From assembly GCF_000477435.1 (NCBI RefSeq), contig NC_022576.1, forward strand, positions 2,927,841 to 2,991,840: a stretch of 64,000 bases of DNA, given 5' to 3'. Under the pieces are notes generated by a model, which searched no databases, was not told where the DNA came from, and worked only from the letters and a program-made list of their open reading frames with translations. Shown here in pieces: positions 1 to 8,143 of this stretch. The position numbers and the translations under genes were made by a program. How positions within the stretch are numbered: position 1 is the stretch's first letter; every line of letters begins with the position of its first letter. This stretch comes from Candidatus Symbiobacter mobilis CR. Its GTDB lineage: Bacteria > Pseudomonadota > Gammaproteobacteria > Burkholderiales > Burkholderiaceae_C.

Positions 1-219
1 TATTTCCCCACCGCCCCATGTCGATCACAGTATTTTTGGCCCAGCGGGTTCCTGTGCAAGTCGCGAAGCGGCTTCTCGAAACTCCCCTCGCCCAGCGGGA
101 GAGGGGCAGGGGGTGAGGGAAACTGCCATGGCTTTCCTGATTCTGGGTGTCTGTGCAAAGTCATGGCAGTTTTATCGGTTTGTCGTTCGTGATGGGTTGT
201 CTGTAGTGGGTTGTCTGTA
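1..219. other. Non-coding region upstream of radC
   Basis: No gene is supported here. The stretch contains a GC-rich palindromic repeat (82-119) and, just before radC, a short tandem duplication of a phrase like GGGTTGTCTGTA (about 194-219). No clear ribosome binding site precedes the radC start. The promoter cannot be placed from sequence alone. Confidence 0.6.
82..119. repeat. REP-like palindromic repeat
   Basis: The sequence has the pattern CTCCCCTC-GCCCAGCGGGA-GAGGGGC followed by AGGGGGTGAGGG. Its two arms pair into a GC-rich hairpin. Short elements of this pattern are common as dispersed intergenic repeats in beta- and gamma-proteobacteria. Only one copy is seen in this window, so the repeat status rests on resemblance. 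Confidence 0.45.
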
Positions 220-915
220 ATGGGTGCATCGATCAAGGACTTCCCCCCCGACGCCCGCCCACGTGAAAAGCTCTTGCAGCGTGGCGCGGCTGCGCTCAGC
301 GACGTCGAGCTGTTGGCCATCCTGCTGCGTACCGGCATGGCTGGCAAGGGCGTGATGCAGATGGCGCAGGAACTGCTGGATGTCGGCGGAACGATGGGGT
401 TTGGGGGGATCGCGGGCTTGCTTCATGCCAGCGCCCGGGACCTGGAACGAGTCAAAGGGCTAGGCCCCGCCAAGCGTGCGGAGTTGCTGGCCGTGCTGGA
501 ACTGGCTCGGCGTGCGCTGGCGCAGCAGATGCAGGAGCGCAGCGTGCTCAATACCCCAAGTTTGGTGAAGGACTATGTGCGCCTGCACCTGGGGGAGCGG
601 ACGCAAGAAGTCTTTGCCGTGCTCTTTCTCGATGCCCAAAACCGCCTGCTGGCCTTTCGCGAACTGTTTTTCGGCACACTGACGCAAACCAGCGTCCACC
701 CGCGCGAGGTCGTCGTCGCCGCGCTGCAAGCGCAAGCCAATGCGGTGATCCTGGCGCACAACCACCCTAGCGGGAATCTGCAACCTTCCCGCAGCGACGA
801 GGCGCTGACCCAGACCTTGCGCTCCGCACTGGCCCTCATCGACATCCGCGTGCTCGACCACATCATCGTCAGCCCGGCAGGCGCTATGTCGATGGCAGAG
901 CAAGGGTTGGTGTAG
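220..915 (+). CDS. radC: RadC family JAB-domain protein
   Basis: This 231-aa protein has the RadC layout: an N-terminal helix-hairpin-helix region ([13 protein letters not shown]) and a C-terminal JAMM metallopeptidase-like domain with the motif [15 protein letters not shown], which supplies the two histidines, serine and aspartate of the zinc site. RadC proteins are widespread and their role in DNA repair is doubtful. I chose the ATG at 220 rather than a TTG at 211 because the conserved sequence ([14 protein letters not shown]) starts just after it; no strong ribosome binding site supports either. It sits outside the mobile islands and appears to be a resident gene. Confidence 0.93.
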   Translation: MGASIKDFPPDARPREKLLQRGAAALSDVELLAILLRTGMAGKGVMQMAQELLDVGGTMGFGGIAGLLHASARDLERVKGLGPAKRAELLAVLELARRALAQQMQERSVLNTPSLVKDYVRLHLGERTQEVFAVLFLDAQNRLLAFRELFFGTLTQTSVHPREVVVAALQAQANAVILAHNHPSGNLQPSRSDEALTQTLRSALALIDIRVLDHIIVSPAGAMSMAEQGLV

Positions 916-960
916 AAACCGGCACCCCGGCGGCAGGCACAGTCCACCAGATATCGACCC

Positions 961-1962
961 ATGTCCGAGCACCCCACCGAACCGCTCGTAAGCGTGCTGA
1001 TCCCCACGCACAACCGGCCGGATTACCTGGAAGTGGCGCTGCGCAGTGCCTTGGCGCAGCGCTATGCCAACCTCGAAATCGTCGTCAGCGACAACGGTGA
1101 CGATGACCTGACAGCGCAAAGAATCCAGCCGTACTTGCAGGCGCATCCGCACATCCGATATTTCCGTCGGCAGGGAATGAGCGCCACCGAGAACTGGGAC
1201 AAATGCATGGAGCTGTCCCGGGGCGAGTACCTCAATTACCTGATGGACGACGATGCGTTCCACCCGGACAAGATCAGCCGGATGATGCAGTGTTTCCAAG
1301 CGCATCCCGACGTCGGGCTGGTGACCTCGTTTCGCCAGCTCATTGACGAGCGGGGGAACCCTTTGCCACCGGTCGAAGGCACGGAACGCCTGTTTGCGCA
1401 GGACACCATGGTGACGGGTTCGTCCTTTGGCCGCTACATCCTGGCACTGGGCAGCAATCTCATCGGCGAGCCGACCACCGTGCTGTTCCGCCGCGCCGAC
1501 TTGCGCGGGCCATTTGGCACCTTTCTGGATCGACGCTATACCGTGCTCAGCGACATCGCCACCTGGCTATCGATCCTGGCGCGGTGGGACGCCGTGTACC
1601 TCGTCGATCCCATGAGCTATTTCCGCATCCATTTTCAGCAAGACCAGCGGGACAACAGTACCCGCCTGCGCGCCTCGCTGGAATGGATGACGCTGTTTCT
1701 GGATTCGCACGAGCATGGGCTGTTTTCCGAGGAAGAGCCTGCTTTTCTCGACCTCCTCGCCGCCAAGCTCGGCGGGCTGAGCCAGTATTTGACGTTGCAC
1801 TATCCATCGATCCGGGGGGGAAGCATCCCCGCGCAGGATATCGTCGATGGGATGCAGCGTTGTTTCCATGCCCTGCTACACCGGCAGGGTGCTCCGTCGC
1901 CCCTCGATTCGCCTCCCTCCGGCACATCCGGAACCCACGTTGCCAGCAAAGGTAGACCATGA
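961..1962 (+). CDS. GT2 family glycosyltransferase
   Basis: A 333-aa family 2 (GT-A fold) glycosyltransferase. The start SVLIPTHNRPDYLEVALRSAL is the nucleotide-sugar binding strand, followed by IVVSDNGDDD and by MDDDAFHPDKI, which carries the DxD-type metal and UDP-sugar binding aspartates. Such enzymes add sugars to surface polysaccharide or to glycosylated proteins. Its stop codon overlaps the next start (ATGA), so the two genes are translationally coupled. The sugar and acceptor cannot be told from sequence. Confidence 0.85.
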   Translation: MSEHPTEPLVSVLIPTHNRPDYLEVALRSALAQRYANLEIVVSDNGDDDLTAQRIQPYLQAHPHIRYFRRQGMSATENWDKCMELSRGEYLNYLMDDDAFHPDKISRMMQCFQAHPDVGLVTSFRQLIDERGNPLPPVEGTERLFAQDTMVTGSSFGRYILALGSNLIGEPTTVLFRRADLRGPFGTFLDRRYTVLSDIATWLSILARWDAVYLVDPMSYFRIHFQQDQRDNSTRLRASLEWMTLFLDSHEHGLFSEEEPAFLDLLAAKLGGLSQYLTLHYPSIRGGSIPAQDIVDGMQRCFHALLHRQGAPSPLDSPPSGTSGTHVASKGRP

Positions 1963-3284
1963 CGATCCGCAACATTCCCCTTATCGCCGTCTCGTACAAC
2001 TCCGCAGAATTGGTCAGCGACCTATTGACCACCTTTCGCAAGTACTACGACAACCCCGTGTACCTGATCGACGGATCCGAGGCGTCGCGGTACGCAGATA
2101 TCGAAAAAGTCGTTTCGGCCTTCCATGGGGTGCAGTGCATCCACTTCGAGCACAACATTCACCATGGGCCGGGGATGGCATGGGCTATCGAGAACCTGCC
2201 CTTGGCGGGGCGGGTGCTTTTTCTGGATTCCGATATTTACGTGCTGTACCGGGGCTTTCTCGAATCGCTGGACAGTGTGTTGCAGCCGGGGATGTATGGC
2301 GTGGGTCGGATCAACCACGTCAATGAGGAAGGCTTCGATGTCGAATACACCGAAGGCGCCATCCCCTATCTGCACCCGGCATGCATGTTGTGCAATGTCG
2401 AAGTGATGCGCCAGTGGCCTATGCCTACCCGCCACGGCGCGCCGATGATCGAGCCGATGAAGGCGATCCAGACCAGCAAGGCGACGCAATTGCTAGGTCA
2501 TGTTCCTTGGTTGGAGAACGACTTCCGCCCGGAGAGCCAAAAGATTTTTCTGCGGCATGACTGGAGGGGGACGGTGCTGCGTTCCGGCACGTACCACCTC
2601 GACGAATGGATGGGCAATGCCAAGGAATTGGCCGCTTTTCAGCGTGGGGTGCTGGGGTGCGTTCCCCCTGCCGCCAAGCGGGTGGTACACCTGAGCAGCG
2701 GTTCTGGCGGCCTGTTGCGTGCGTACAAGCAGACGTATCCAGATAGCCATTGCACCGGGGTATACGCTGACAGGCTGGCATGCAGCCTGGCGGAATCGAG
2801 CTGCGATGTCTTGGTCGAAGTGGCGGACGTTGCGGCGCTGGCCAGTGTTGATCTCGACGCGCTGGGCGCGGCGGATTGCTGGATCCTCGAAGACCTGCTC
2901 GAATGCATCGCAGACCCCTGGGACTTTCTGCGCCGTTTGCGCAAGGTGATGCCTGCGACGGCGACGGTCGTTGCCTACGTTCCCAATGTGCAGCACTGGA
3001 TGATGCTGGCCAAGCTGGCCATCGGCGATTTCCGCTATGCGCAGGTGGAATTGCTGCGCAAAAGCCAGCTTCGCTTCTTCAGCCGCCTGACCTTGCTGGA
3101 AACGTTCCAGGAATGCGGATTCCGCATTACCGGGGGTTTTCCGCGCATCCATCCGGGTATCGACAACGAGGCATTTGTGCAAGTTGCGGCGCAATTGGCC
3201 GCCTTGGCCGGGGGCAATGCCGGGACAGCGGCGCAGGATGCCCGCGCCATCGGCATCGTCGTCAGCGCGATGCCTGGGGCGTAG
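1959..3284 (+). CDS. Glycosyltransferase fused to SAM methyltransferase
   Basis: A 441-aa two-domain protein. Residues 1 to about 225 resemble a GT-A glycosyltransferase (PLIAVSYNSAELV near the start, VLFLDSDIYV as the metal-binding DxD segment). From about 235 on it resembles a class I methyltransferase: HLSSGSGGLLRAY stands where the SAM-binding glycine loop is expected, ILEDLLECIADPWDFLRRL matches the post-motif region of Methyltransf_11/23 proteins, and the end is a typical methyltransferase C-terminus. The glycine loop is not canonical, so activity is uncertain. It overlaps the upstream glycosyltransferase by 4 nt, which suggests a joint role in making a methylated glycan. It converges on rpe with a 23-nt overlap. 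Confidence 0.72.
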   Translation: MTIRNIPLIAVSYNSAELVSDLLTTFRKYYDNPVYLIDGSEASRYADIEKVVSAFHGVQCIHFEHNIHHGPGMAWAIENLPLAGRVLFLDSDIYVLYRGFLESLDSVLQPGMYGVGRINHVNEEGFDVEYTEGAIPYLHPACMLCNVEVMRQWPMPTRHGAPMIEPMKAIQTSKATQLLGHVPWLENDFRPESQKIFLRHDWRGTVLRSGTYHLDEWMGNAKELAAFQRGVLGCVPPAAKRVVHLSSGSGGLLRAYKQTYPDSHCTGVYADRLACSLAESSCDVLVEVADVAALASVDLDALGAADCWILEDLLECIADPWDFLRRLRKVMPATATVVAYVPNVQHWMMLAKLAIGDFRYAQVELLRKSQLRFFSRLTLLETFQECGFRITGGFPRIHPGIDNEAFVQVAAQLAALAGGNAGTAAQDARAIGIVVSAMPGA

Positions 3285-3966
3285 TGCAGGGCGTAGCGGC
3301 TGCATTGCGCAGCGTGCGCAGGACTGTTTGGTAGCCCCCGTCGGCGTCGGGGGCAGAAAACACGGCATTGCCCACCACGCAAACGTCTGCGCCGCATTCG
3401 GCGAGCTGGCCGATGTTCCCGGCGTGGACACCTCCGTCGACTTCCAGCAGGATCGGCGCTCCCCCTGTCGCTTGGTGTGCGTCGATACGCGCCCGCACGG
3501 CGCGCAGCTTGTCGAAGATCGACGCAATCAGCGTCTGCCCGCCGAACCCGGGGTTGACGCCCATCAGCAGGATCAGGTCGAGCCTGTCCATCACATGGTC
3601 GAGCCACGAGACGGGCGTTGCGGGGTTGAGCACCAAGCCTGCCTTGCACCCCAGTTCACGGATCGTCGATAGGGTGCGATCCACATGCCGGCTGGCTTCG
3701 GGGTGAAAGGTCAGCAAGTTGGCCCCCGCAGCGGCAAACAGGGGCAATAGCGCATCGACGGGTTCGACCATCAGATGCACGTCGATGGGCATGTGCACAT
3801 GGCGGCGCACGGCCTGGCACACCATAGGCCCCACCGTCAGATTGGGCACGTAGTGGTTGTCCATCACGTCGAAGTGCAGCCAGTCCGCTCCGGCGTGTTC
3901 CACGGCTCGGGCCTCCTCCCCCAGGCGGGAAAAGTCTGCGGAAAGGAGCGAAGGGGCGAGCATCAT
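3262..3966 (-). CDS. rpe: Ribulose-phosphate 3-epimerase
   Basis: Converts ribulose 5-phosphate to xylulose 5-phosphate in the pentose phosphate and Calvin pathways. The 234-aa TIM-barrel protein shows the family signatures: APSLLSADFSRL at the start, HFDVMDNHYVPNLT with metal-binding His and Asp, HLMVEPVD, NPATP, LLMGVNPGFGGQ and EVDGGV near the end. The two adjacent ATGs at 3966 and 3963 are the plausible starts; a TTG lies two codons upstream. In many beta-proteobacteria rpe is followed by gph, but here gph is 50 kb away. Confidence 0.95.
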   Translation of the reverse strand: MMLAPSLLSADFSRLGEEARAVEHAGADWLHFDVMDNHYVPNLTVGPMVCQAVRRHVHMPIDVHLMVEPVDALLPLFAAAGANLLTFHPEASRHVDRTLSTIRELGCKAGLVLNPATPVSWLDHVMDRLDLILLMGVNPGFGGQTLIASIFDKLRAVRARIDAHQATGGAPILLEVDGGVHAGNIGQLAECGADVCVVGNAVFSAPDADGGYQTVLRTLRNAAATPCTTPQASR

Positions 3967-4423
3967 GGTCAAGATTCAGGGATGGGCGATAGACAAGGAC
4001 AGGGCCAGTGTGCGCGGCACCGTAGCGCAGGAACCGCAATGTACTGGAGGTATAGGAGGATTCCGGGGGCCACTTTCTAGGAACCTATTCCAGTAGGGGC
4101 TACGCCATCGCATTGCACGCGGCGGCGGTGCTCGGAATCTTCATGTACTGCAAGGTCATTCCGGTTCCTGCGCCACGCACACTGCTTCGGCTCGCCTGCC
4201 TACTGAAATAGTCGACCAACTGGCACCGATATGCCACCAGCATCAGCAGCGACATCGTGCCCTTCTCAACGGCGATTTCCATCAGGCCAAAACTGCCTCG
4301 CCACTACATCCACTTGCCCTGCAAACCATCATGGACTATCTGGGGTAACGGGTCTTTGCCATTGCCCGGGCTTCTGCCATGGTTGCTCGAGTCTGCGCGC
4401 GGGGTGCCTTTTGAGTCATCGGA
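3967..4423. other. Non-coding region with diverged inverted repeat
   Basis: No gene is supported. About 4019-4068 and 4127-4176 are diverged inverted copies of one sequence: both contain a form of GCGCAGGAACCG and a form of AGATTCCG or GGATTCCG, in opposite orientation. Near the right end is a copy of the dispersed MDYLG repeat (4321-4346). The structure could be a degenerate mobile-element scar next to the toxin-antitoxin pair. Confidence 0.5.
4321..4346 (+). repeat. Dispersed 'CAAACC..ATGGACTATCTGGG' repeat, copy 1
   Basis: The core ATGGACTATCTGGGG is preceded by GCAAACCATC. The same core recurs at 5078-5102 (opposite strand) and twice near 53.6-53.7 kb. If read as protein, the forward frame gives LQTIMDYLG followed by a stop. 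Copies 1 and 2 flank the toxin-antitoxin pair in inverted orientation. Confidence 0.6.
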
Positions 4424-4804
4424 TCATTCTGTGATCACAGCGAATCCACGCAGCCATGGTTCGAGGTGGGCAATATCAAAGGTACCCGACTCGAACATCT
4501 GCATCATCTCCGCGTAGATCTGCGTTGGCATGCGTTGTAAGCGCCAGCCATTGATGCGCAAGAACACGTCGGCAGCTGCAAAGGCGATGCGCTTGTTGCC
4601 GTCGACGAACGGATGGTTGATTGCCAGGCTTTCGATCAGCGCCGCAGCCTCGGCCACGATGTCGTCGTAGTACCCCGTCTGCGGGCGGAACAGTGCGGCC
4701 TTCAGCGCCCCGGGATCGCGCACGCCCGATGTACCGCCGTAACGCTGCATCAGCACTGTATGCATGCCGAGCACATCGGCTACGGTCAGGTAATCGTGCG
4801 GCAC
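4424..4804 (-). CDS. doc: Doc-type Fic-domain toxin
   Basis: A 126-aa protein, the usual size of Doc toxins. It has the Fic core motif HPFVDGNKRIA (about residues 64-74), whose His, Asp, Asn and Lys define Doc. Known Doc proteins phosphorylate elongation factor Tu and stop translation, while larger Fic proteins AMPylate. It is encoded 3 nt after the antitoxin gene, the standard antitoxin-first order. The pair lies just outside the left boundary of the 37-kb island and may help stabilise this region. Confidence 0.88.
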   Translation of the reverse strand: MPHDYLTVADVLGMHTVLMQRYGGTSGVRDPGALKAALFRPQTGYYDDIVAEAAALIESLAINHPFVDGNKRIAFAAADVFLRINGWRLQRMPTQIYAEMMQMFESGTFDIAHLEPWLRGFAVITE

Positions 4805-4807
4805 GGC

Positions 4808-5038
4808 TTACTTCGCCAACTCGCGGTAGAGGCTGTCGAATTCGTCGAGGCTGGACGCGAACGAGGCCATCACATGTCGGCGGGGACGTTCCTTCTGCTG
4901 ACGGTCGATGTAGTCGCGCAGGGCTTCATTGAGCACCGCCTGGAACTGGCGACCCTGGCTTGCTGCGATTTCGCGTAACGCGGCCAGCACATCAGGTGCT
5001 GCTTGGGAGGAAAACTTTTCGCGGATAGCAGTCGTCAT
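4808..5038 (-). CDS. Antitoxin partner of Doc
   Basis: A 76-aa protein starting MTTAIREKFSSQAAPDV. I chose the ATG at 5038 because GGAG lies 6 nt upstream of it; an in-frame ATG 15 nt further upstream is less well placed. The middle (VLAALREIAASQGRQFQAVLNEALRDYIDRQQ) resembles a ribbon-helix-helix DNA-binding domain, and the acidic C-terminus would bind the toxin. The antitoxin probably represses its own operon. It is not an obvious Phd by sequence, so the pair is Doc with a different antitoxin type. Confidence 0.78.
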   Translation of the reverse strand: MTTAIREKFSSQAAPDVLAALREIAASQGRQFQAVLNEALRDYIDRQQKERPRRHVMASFASSLDEFDSLYRELAK

Positions 5039-5077
5039 GGCCATCTCCATCATGATTCATCTTGACGTTTCATGATA

Positions 5078-5102
5078 AACCCAGATAGTCCATGAGGGTT
5101 TG
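5078..5102 (-). repeat. Dispersed 'CAAACC..ATGGACTATCTGGG' repeat, copy 2
   Basis: On the minus strand this reads ACAAACCCTCATGGACTATC followed by TGGGTT, nearly identical to copy 1. It lies about 40 nt upstream of the antitoxin start. Together with copy 1 it brackets the toxin-antitoxin module with inward-pointing 3' ends. Confidence 0.6.
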
Positions 5103-5168
5103 TGTAGTGGTGGTGTAGTGGCGACCGGAATCGAACTGCCTTTCCAATGCCGTTAGCAAGGATGGAGG

Positions 5169-5176
5169 ATAACGGG
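5169..5176. repeat. Left 8-bp target duplication of the 37-kb island
   Basis: ATAACGGG directly abuts the left end of the IS21-family element. The identical octamer abuts the outer end of the IS21 remnant at 42585-42592. This matches the target duplication length seen in part of the IS21 family. Confidence 0.8.
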
Positions 5177-5354
5177 TGAGTATTCCGGTCCAACGTGACC
5201 GCTGATTCCGGGAACGTGACCGGTGATTCCGGTGAACGTGACCGATACGAGCGGTCATGGAAGTCGGCACGGCGGTATAGGCCGACGGAGCGGTGTTGCG
5301 CATAACGAAACCTACGGGTCAGGTAGCTTCGAGCATTTTGGCAAGGAGCTACCG

Positions 5355-6911
5355 ATGCCTGCTTTACGGATCAATATGCGCAAACTCAAAGACGCCCTGC
5401 GTCTCAAATTCGAAGGTGGACAGTCCCACCAACAAATCGCCCGTGCTCTGGGCATCTCCAAAGGGGTAGTCACCAAATACGTGGGGCTGGCAGTTGCCGC
5501 CGCTCTGGACTGGAACACCATCTCCCTGATGGATGAAGCCACGTTGGAGCGGCGGCTGTTGGCCTACCCGCGCCCCAGCGACAGCTACGCCCAGCCCGAC
5601 TACGGTCGCATTCACCGGGAACTCGCCCGCAAGGGCGTGACCCTCACGTTGCTGTGGGAGGAATACTGCGCCGAGGTCGGCGACGAACACAGTGCCGACA
5701 ACCCAGTCAAACCTTGGCGCTACTCCCAGTTCTGCGAGAACTACCGCCAATTTGCCAATAGCCTCAAGCGCTCCATGCGCCAGGTACACCGCGCAGGGGA
5801 GAAGCTGTTCATTGACTATGCTGGCCCGACCATTGCACTCGTTGCGGGTAGTCAGGAGGTTGGTCGGGCCAACATCTTCGTGGCTGCCATGGGTGTATCA
5901 GGCTATTGTTTTGCCTGCGCTACGCCCGCGCAGACGGCCCGCGACTGGCTGGGCGCCACCGCGCAGGCTTTGAGCTTTTATGGGGGCGTGCCCCAGCTCA
6001 TCGTGCCCGACAACCCCCGTGCCCTGGTGACCGTGGCCGATCGCTACGAGCCGGTGCTCACCGAGACGGTACAAGACTTTGCCCGTCACTACGGTTGCTC
6101 CGTGCTACCGGCACGGGCCTATCACCCGCAGGACAAGCCCAAGGTCGAACTCAGCGTACTACTCGTGGAGCGCTGGATACTGGCACGCCTGCGCAAACTG
6201 CAATTTGCCAGCGTGGCCGAAGTCAACGATGCCATTTCGCCCTTGCTGCAATGGCTGAACCTTCGTGCGTTCCAAAAGCTGCCCGGAAGTCGATGCAGCG
6301 TGTTTGCCGAAATCGACGCACCGACCCTGAAGGCCCTGCCTATGCAGCCCTGGGAGTGGGCAGACTTCAAGACGGTACGGGTGCAGATGGACAGCCGCGT
6401 CGAATGGGAAGGCCACCGCTACAGCGTGCCCAACGCATTGATAGGCCAGGTGCTGGAGTTGCGTGTGACGGCGCATGCGCTGGAAGTCTTGCACCGTGGC
6501 AACCGTGTGGCCAGCCACATGCGCAGTGCGGAGAAAGGCGGATACACCACGGTGACCGAACACCTGCCCGAACGGCATCAACATCATGCGCAGTGGACAC
6601 CTGAGCGGCTAGTGGCCTGGGGTGAGCGTATTGGGGTGGCCTGCGCGGCAACGGTGCAAAAGATGTTGGAGCGCCAGCCGCATCCCGAGCATGCCTATCG
6701 GGCTTGCTTGGGTTTGCTGTCGCTCTCCAAGCGTTATGGCGATGCCCGGCTGGAGGCAGCCTGCACGCTGGCATGGAGCCTGGGAACCTGCAAATACACG
6801 CACATCCGCGACATCTTGCTCAACCGGCGTGACCTGCTGCAAGCCAGCGCCACCCCGGAGTGGACATCTCCCGCGCATGCCCATGTACGTGGCGCGGACT
6901 ATTACCAATGA
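5355..6911 (+). CDS. istA: IS21 transposase IstA
   Basis: A 518-aa transposase. The start at ATG 5355 (MPALRINMRKLKD) is set by AAGGAG 6 nt upstream. An N-terminal helix-turn-helix (HQQIARALGISKGVVTKYV) binds the terminal repeats. The central rve/DDE integrase domain includes KLFIDYAGPT and VPDNPRALV, supplying catalytic aspartates. The C-terminal Mu-like beta-barrel region follows (YSVPNALIGQVLELRVT). Length and layout are normal for intact IstA. Confidence 0.93.
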   Translation: MPALRINMRKLKDALRLKFEGGQSHQQIARALGISKGVVTKYVGLAVAAALDWNTISLMDEATLERRLLAYPRPSDSYAQPDYGRIHRELARKGVTLTLLWEEYCAEVGDEHSADNPVKPWRYSQFCENYRQFANSLKRSMRQVHRAGEKLFIDYAGPTIALVAGSQEVGRANIFVAAMGVSGYCFACATPAQTARDWLGATAQALSFYGGVPQLIVPDNPRALVTVADRYEPVLTETVQDFARHYGCSVLPARAYHPQDKPKVELSVLLVERWILARLRKLQFASVAEVNDAISPLLQWLNLRAFQKLPGSRCSVFAEIDAPTLKALPMQPWEWADFKTVRVQMDSRVEWEGHRYSVPNALIGQVLELRVTAHALEVLHRGNRVASHMRSAEKGGYTTVTEHLPERHQHHAQWTPERLVAWGERIGVACAATVQKMLERQPHPEHAYRACLGLLSLSKRYGDARLEAACTLAWSLGTCKYTHIRDILLNRRDLLQASATPEWTSPAHAHVRGADYYQ

Positions 6912-7699
6912 TCCCCCTGAAACCCCACACGGACGACACCAAAATGATGATGAACACGACGTTGAATCAACTGCGCGGATTGCGGTTGGAAACGATGGCA
7001 CAGGCGCTGGAGCAGCAGCTCACGCAAAGCGGCATCAGCGCCATGAGCTTTGAAGAGCGCCTGGCCTTGCTGGTGGACCGGGAAGTGCATGGCAGGCAAG
7101 ACCGGCGCTGTGCGCGTTTGCTCAAAACGGCCAAACTCAAGTACCCGCAAGCGGCGATAGAAGACGTTGACAGCCACAGCACACGAGGCATTGAGCGCAG
7201 CGCGGTGATGAGCCTTGCGCTGGGTGAATGGGTGAATGCCGGCCACGCCGTGCTGATCACCGGCGCGACGGGCGCGGGCAAATCCTGGCTGGCGTGCGCG
7301 CTGGCCCAGCATGCATGCAGGCGTGGTCACAGCGCGCTGTACTTACGGGTTCCACGCCTGGGCGAGGAGCTGCGGATTCGTCACGCCAACGGCACGTTTA
7401 CGCGATGGCTCGATACGCTCAAAAACACGGATGTTCTGCTGCTTGACGACTGGGGCATGGCTGCCATGGACAGTCAAACCCGGGCCGATTTGCTGGAGAT
7501 CATCGATGACCGTGCCAGCCACCGAGGCACCATCATCACCAGCCAGTTGCCGATTGAGCATTGGCATGAGTGGATAGGAGACCCAACCATCGCCGATGCG
7601 ATGCTGGATCGGCTGATGGAAAACCACCACCGGTTTACGCTGACCGGAGAGTCGATGCGCAGGAAAAATCCGGCGGCCAAAGGAAAAATCGACGACTAG
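6908..7699 (+). CDS. istB: IS21 helper ATPase IstB
   Basis: A DnaA/DnaC-like AAA+ ATPase that remodels target DNA for IstA. The start at 6908 overlaps the istA stop (ATGA). It carries Walker A GATGAGKS, Walker B LLLDDWG and the sensor segment IITSQLPIEHWHEWIGDPT, all typical of IstB. The last 65 bp of this gene recur at 42325-42389 as part of the second, truncated IS21 copy. Confidence 0.93.
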   Translation: MIPLKPHTDDTKMMMNTTLNQLRGLRLETMAQALEQQLTQSGISAMSFEERLALLVDREVHGRQDRRCARLLKTAKLKYPQAAIEDVDSHSTRGIERSAVMSLALGEWVNAGHAVLITGATGAGKSWLACALAQHACRRGHSALYLRVPRLGEELRIRHANGTFTRWLDTLKNTDVLLLDDWGMAAMDSQTRADLLEIIDDRASHRGTIITSQLPIEHWHEWIGDPTIADAMLDRLMENHHRFTLTGESMRRKNPAAKGKIDD

Positions 7700-7939
7700 G
7701 CCAACAGGATCAGGGGGGGGCCTCCGGCGGCCTGGCAGGGGCCTATGAAAAAAAACCAAAACCAGAAAGGCAAATTCAGCCGAGAAAACAGCTCGGCATA
7801 AACTCAAAACGCGCAACACCGACCACCCGGTCACGTTCACCGGAATCAGCGGTCACATTGCCGGAATCCCTCCGGTCACGTTCGCCGGAATTGCTGGTCA
7901 CGTTGCTGGAATCACCGGTCACGTTCGCCGGAATACGCA

Positions 7940-8016
7940 GGTGTGGTCACAAACTGAAATTTGTAGTCAATCGCGTTGCTTTTGGTACGGTAGACGAGGG
8001 TTTCATTGCTAGGCAT
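7940..8016 (-). pseudogene. 5' fragment of 96-aa protein gene, cut by IS21
   Basis: The first 25 codons (MPSNETLVYRTKSNAIDYKF and five more) match the intact gene at 24976-25266. The reading frame is cut at the IS21 right tip. The upstream region, including a ribosome binding site AGGAG and the ATGTGAGTTGC motif, is also duplicated. This is the left end of a 543-bp direct repeat. Confidence 0.85.
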
Positions 8017-8089
8017 GGTGTTCTCCTGAAGTGGGGTTAAGAAGACGTGACAGAGTGCGTCGACTTGAGGCGAGGCCCCAGTTTATTAA

Positions 8090-8100
8090 GCAACTCACAT
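8090..8100 (-). promoter_or_regulatory. ATGTGAGTTGC motif, copy A1
   Basis: The 11-mer ATGTGAGTTGC on the minus strand lies 73 nt upstream of the truncated 96-aa gene. This copy exists because of the 543-bp duplication, so it is not independent of the copy at 25340-25350. Confidence 0.45.
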
Positions 8101-8143
8101 TTGAGCGTGTGTTGAACCCTGCTGAGTGTCCGAATAACACTCA

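Larger units (their letters stand above)
5177..7939 (+). mobile_element. Complete IS21-family insertion sequence
   Basis: A 2763-bp element with istA and istB overlapping by 4 nt. Ends read TGAGTATTCCGG on the left and, reversed, TGCGTATTCCGG on the right. Behind both tips are several copies of a roughly 20-bp repeat containing AACGTGACCG and GATTCCGG (about three on the left, five on the right), the multiple terminal transposase-binding sites typical of IS21. The left flank is ATAACGGG; the right flank does not repeat it. Instead the partner duplication lies 34.6 kb further right. The right tip interrupts a 96-aa gene (7940-8016). Confidence 0.92.

Noticed and set aside
220..915. RadC as part of the JAMM/E1 system
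   Set aside because: RadC also has a JAB domain, but it lies outside the island boundary among resident genes and is a common chromosomal gene.
5108..5145. tRNA-like T-arm (GGAATCGAACTGCC) near the left island border
   Set aside because: The stem does not pair properly and no anticodon or acceptor arm can be built.
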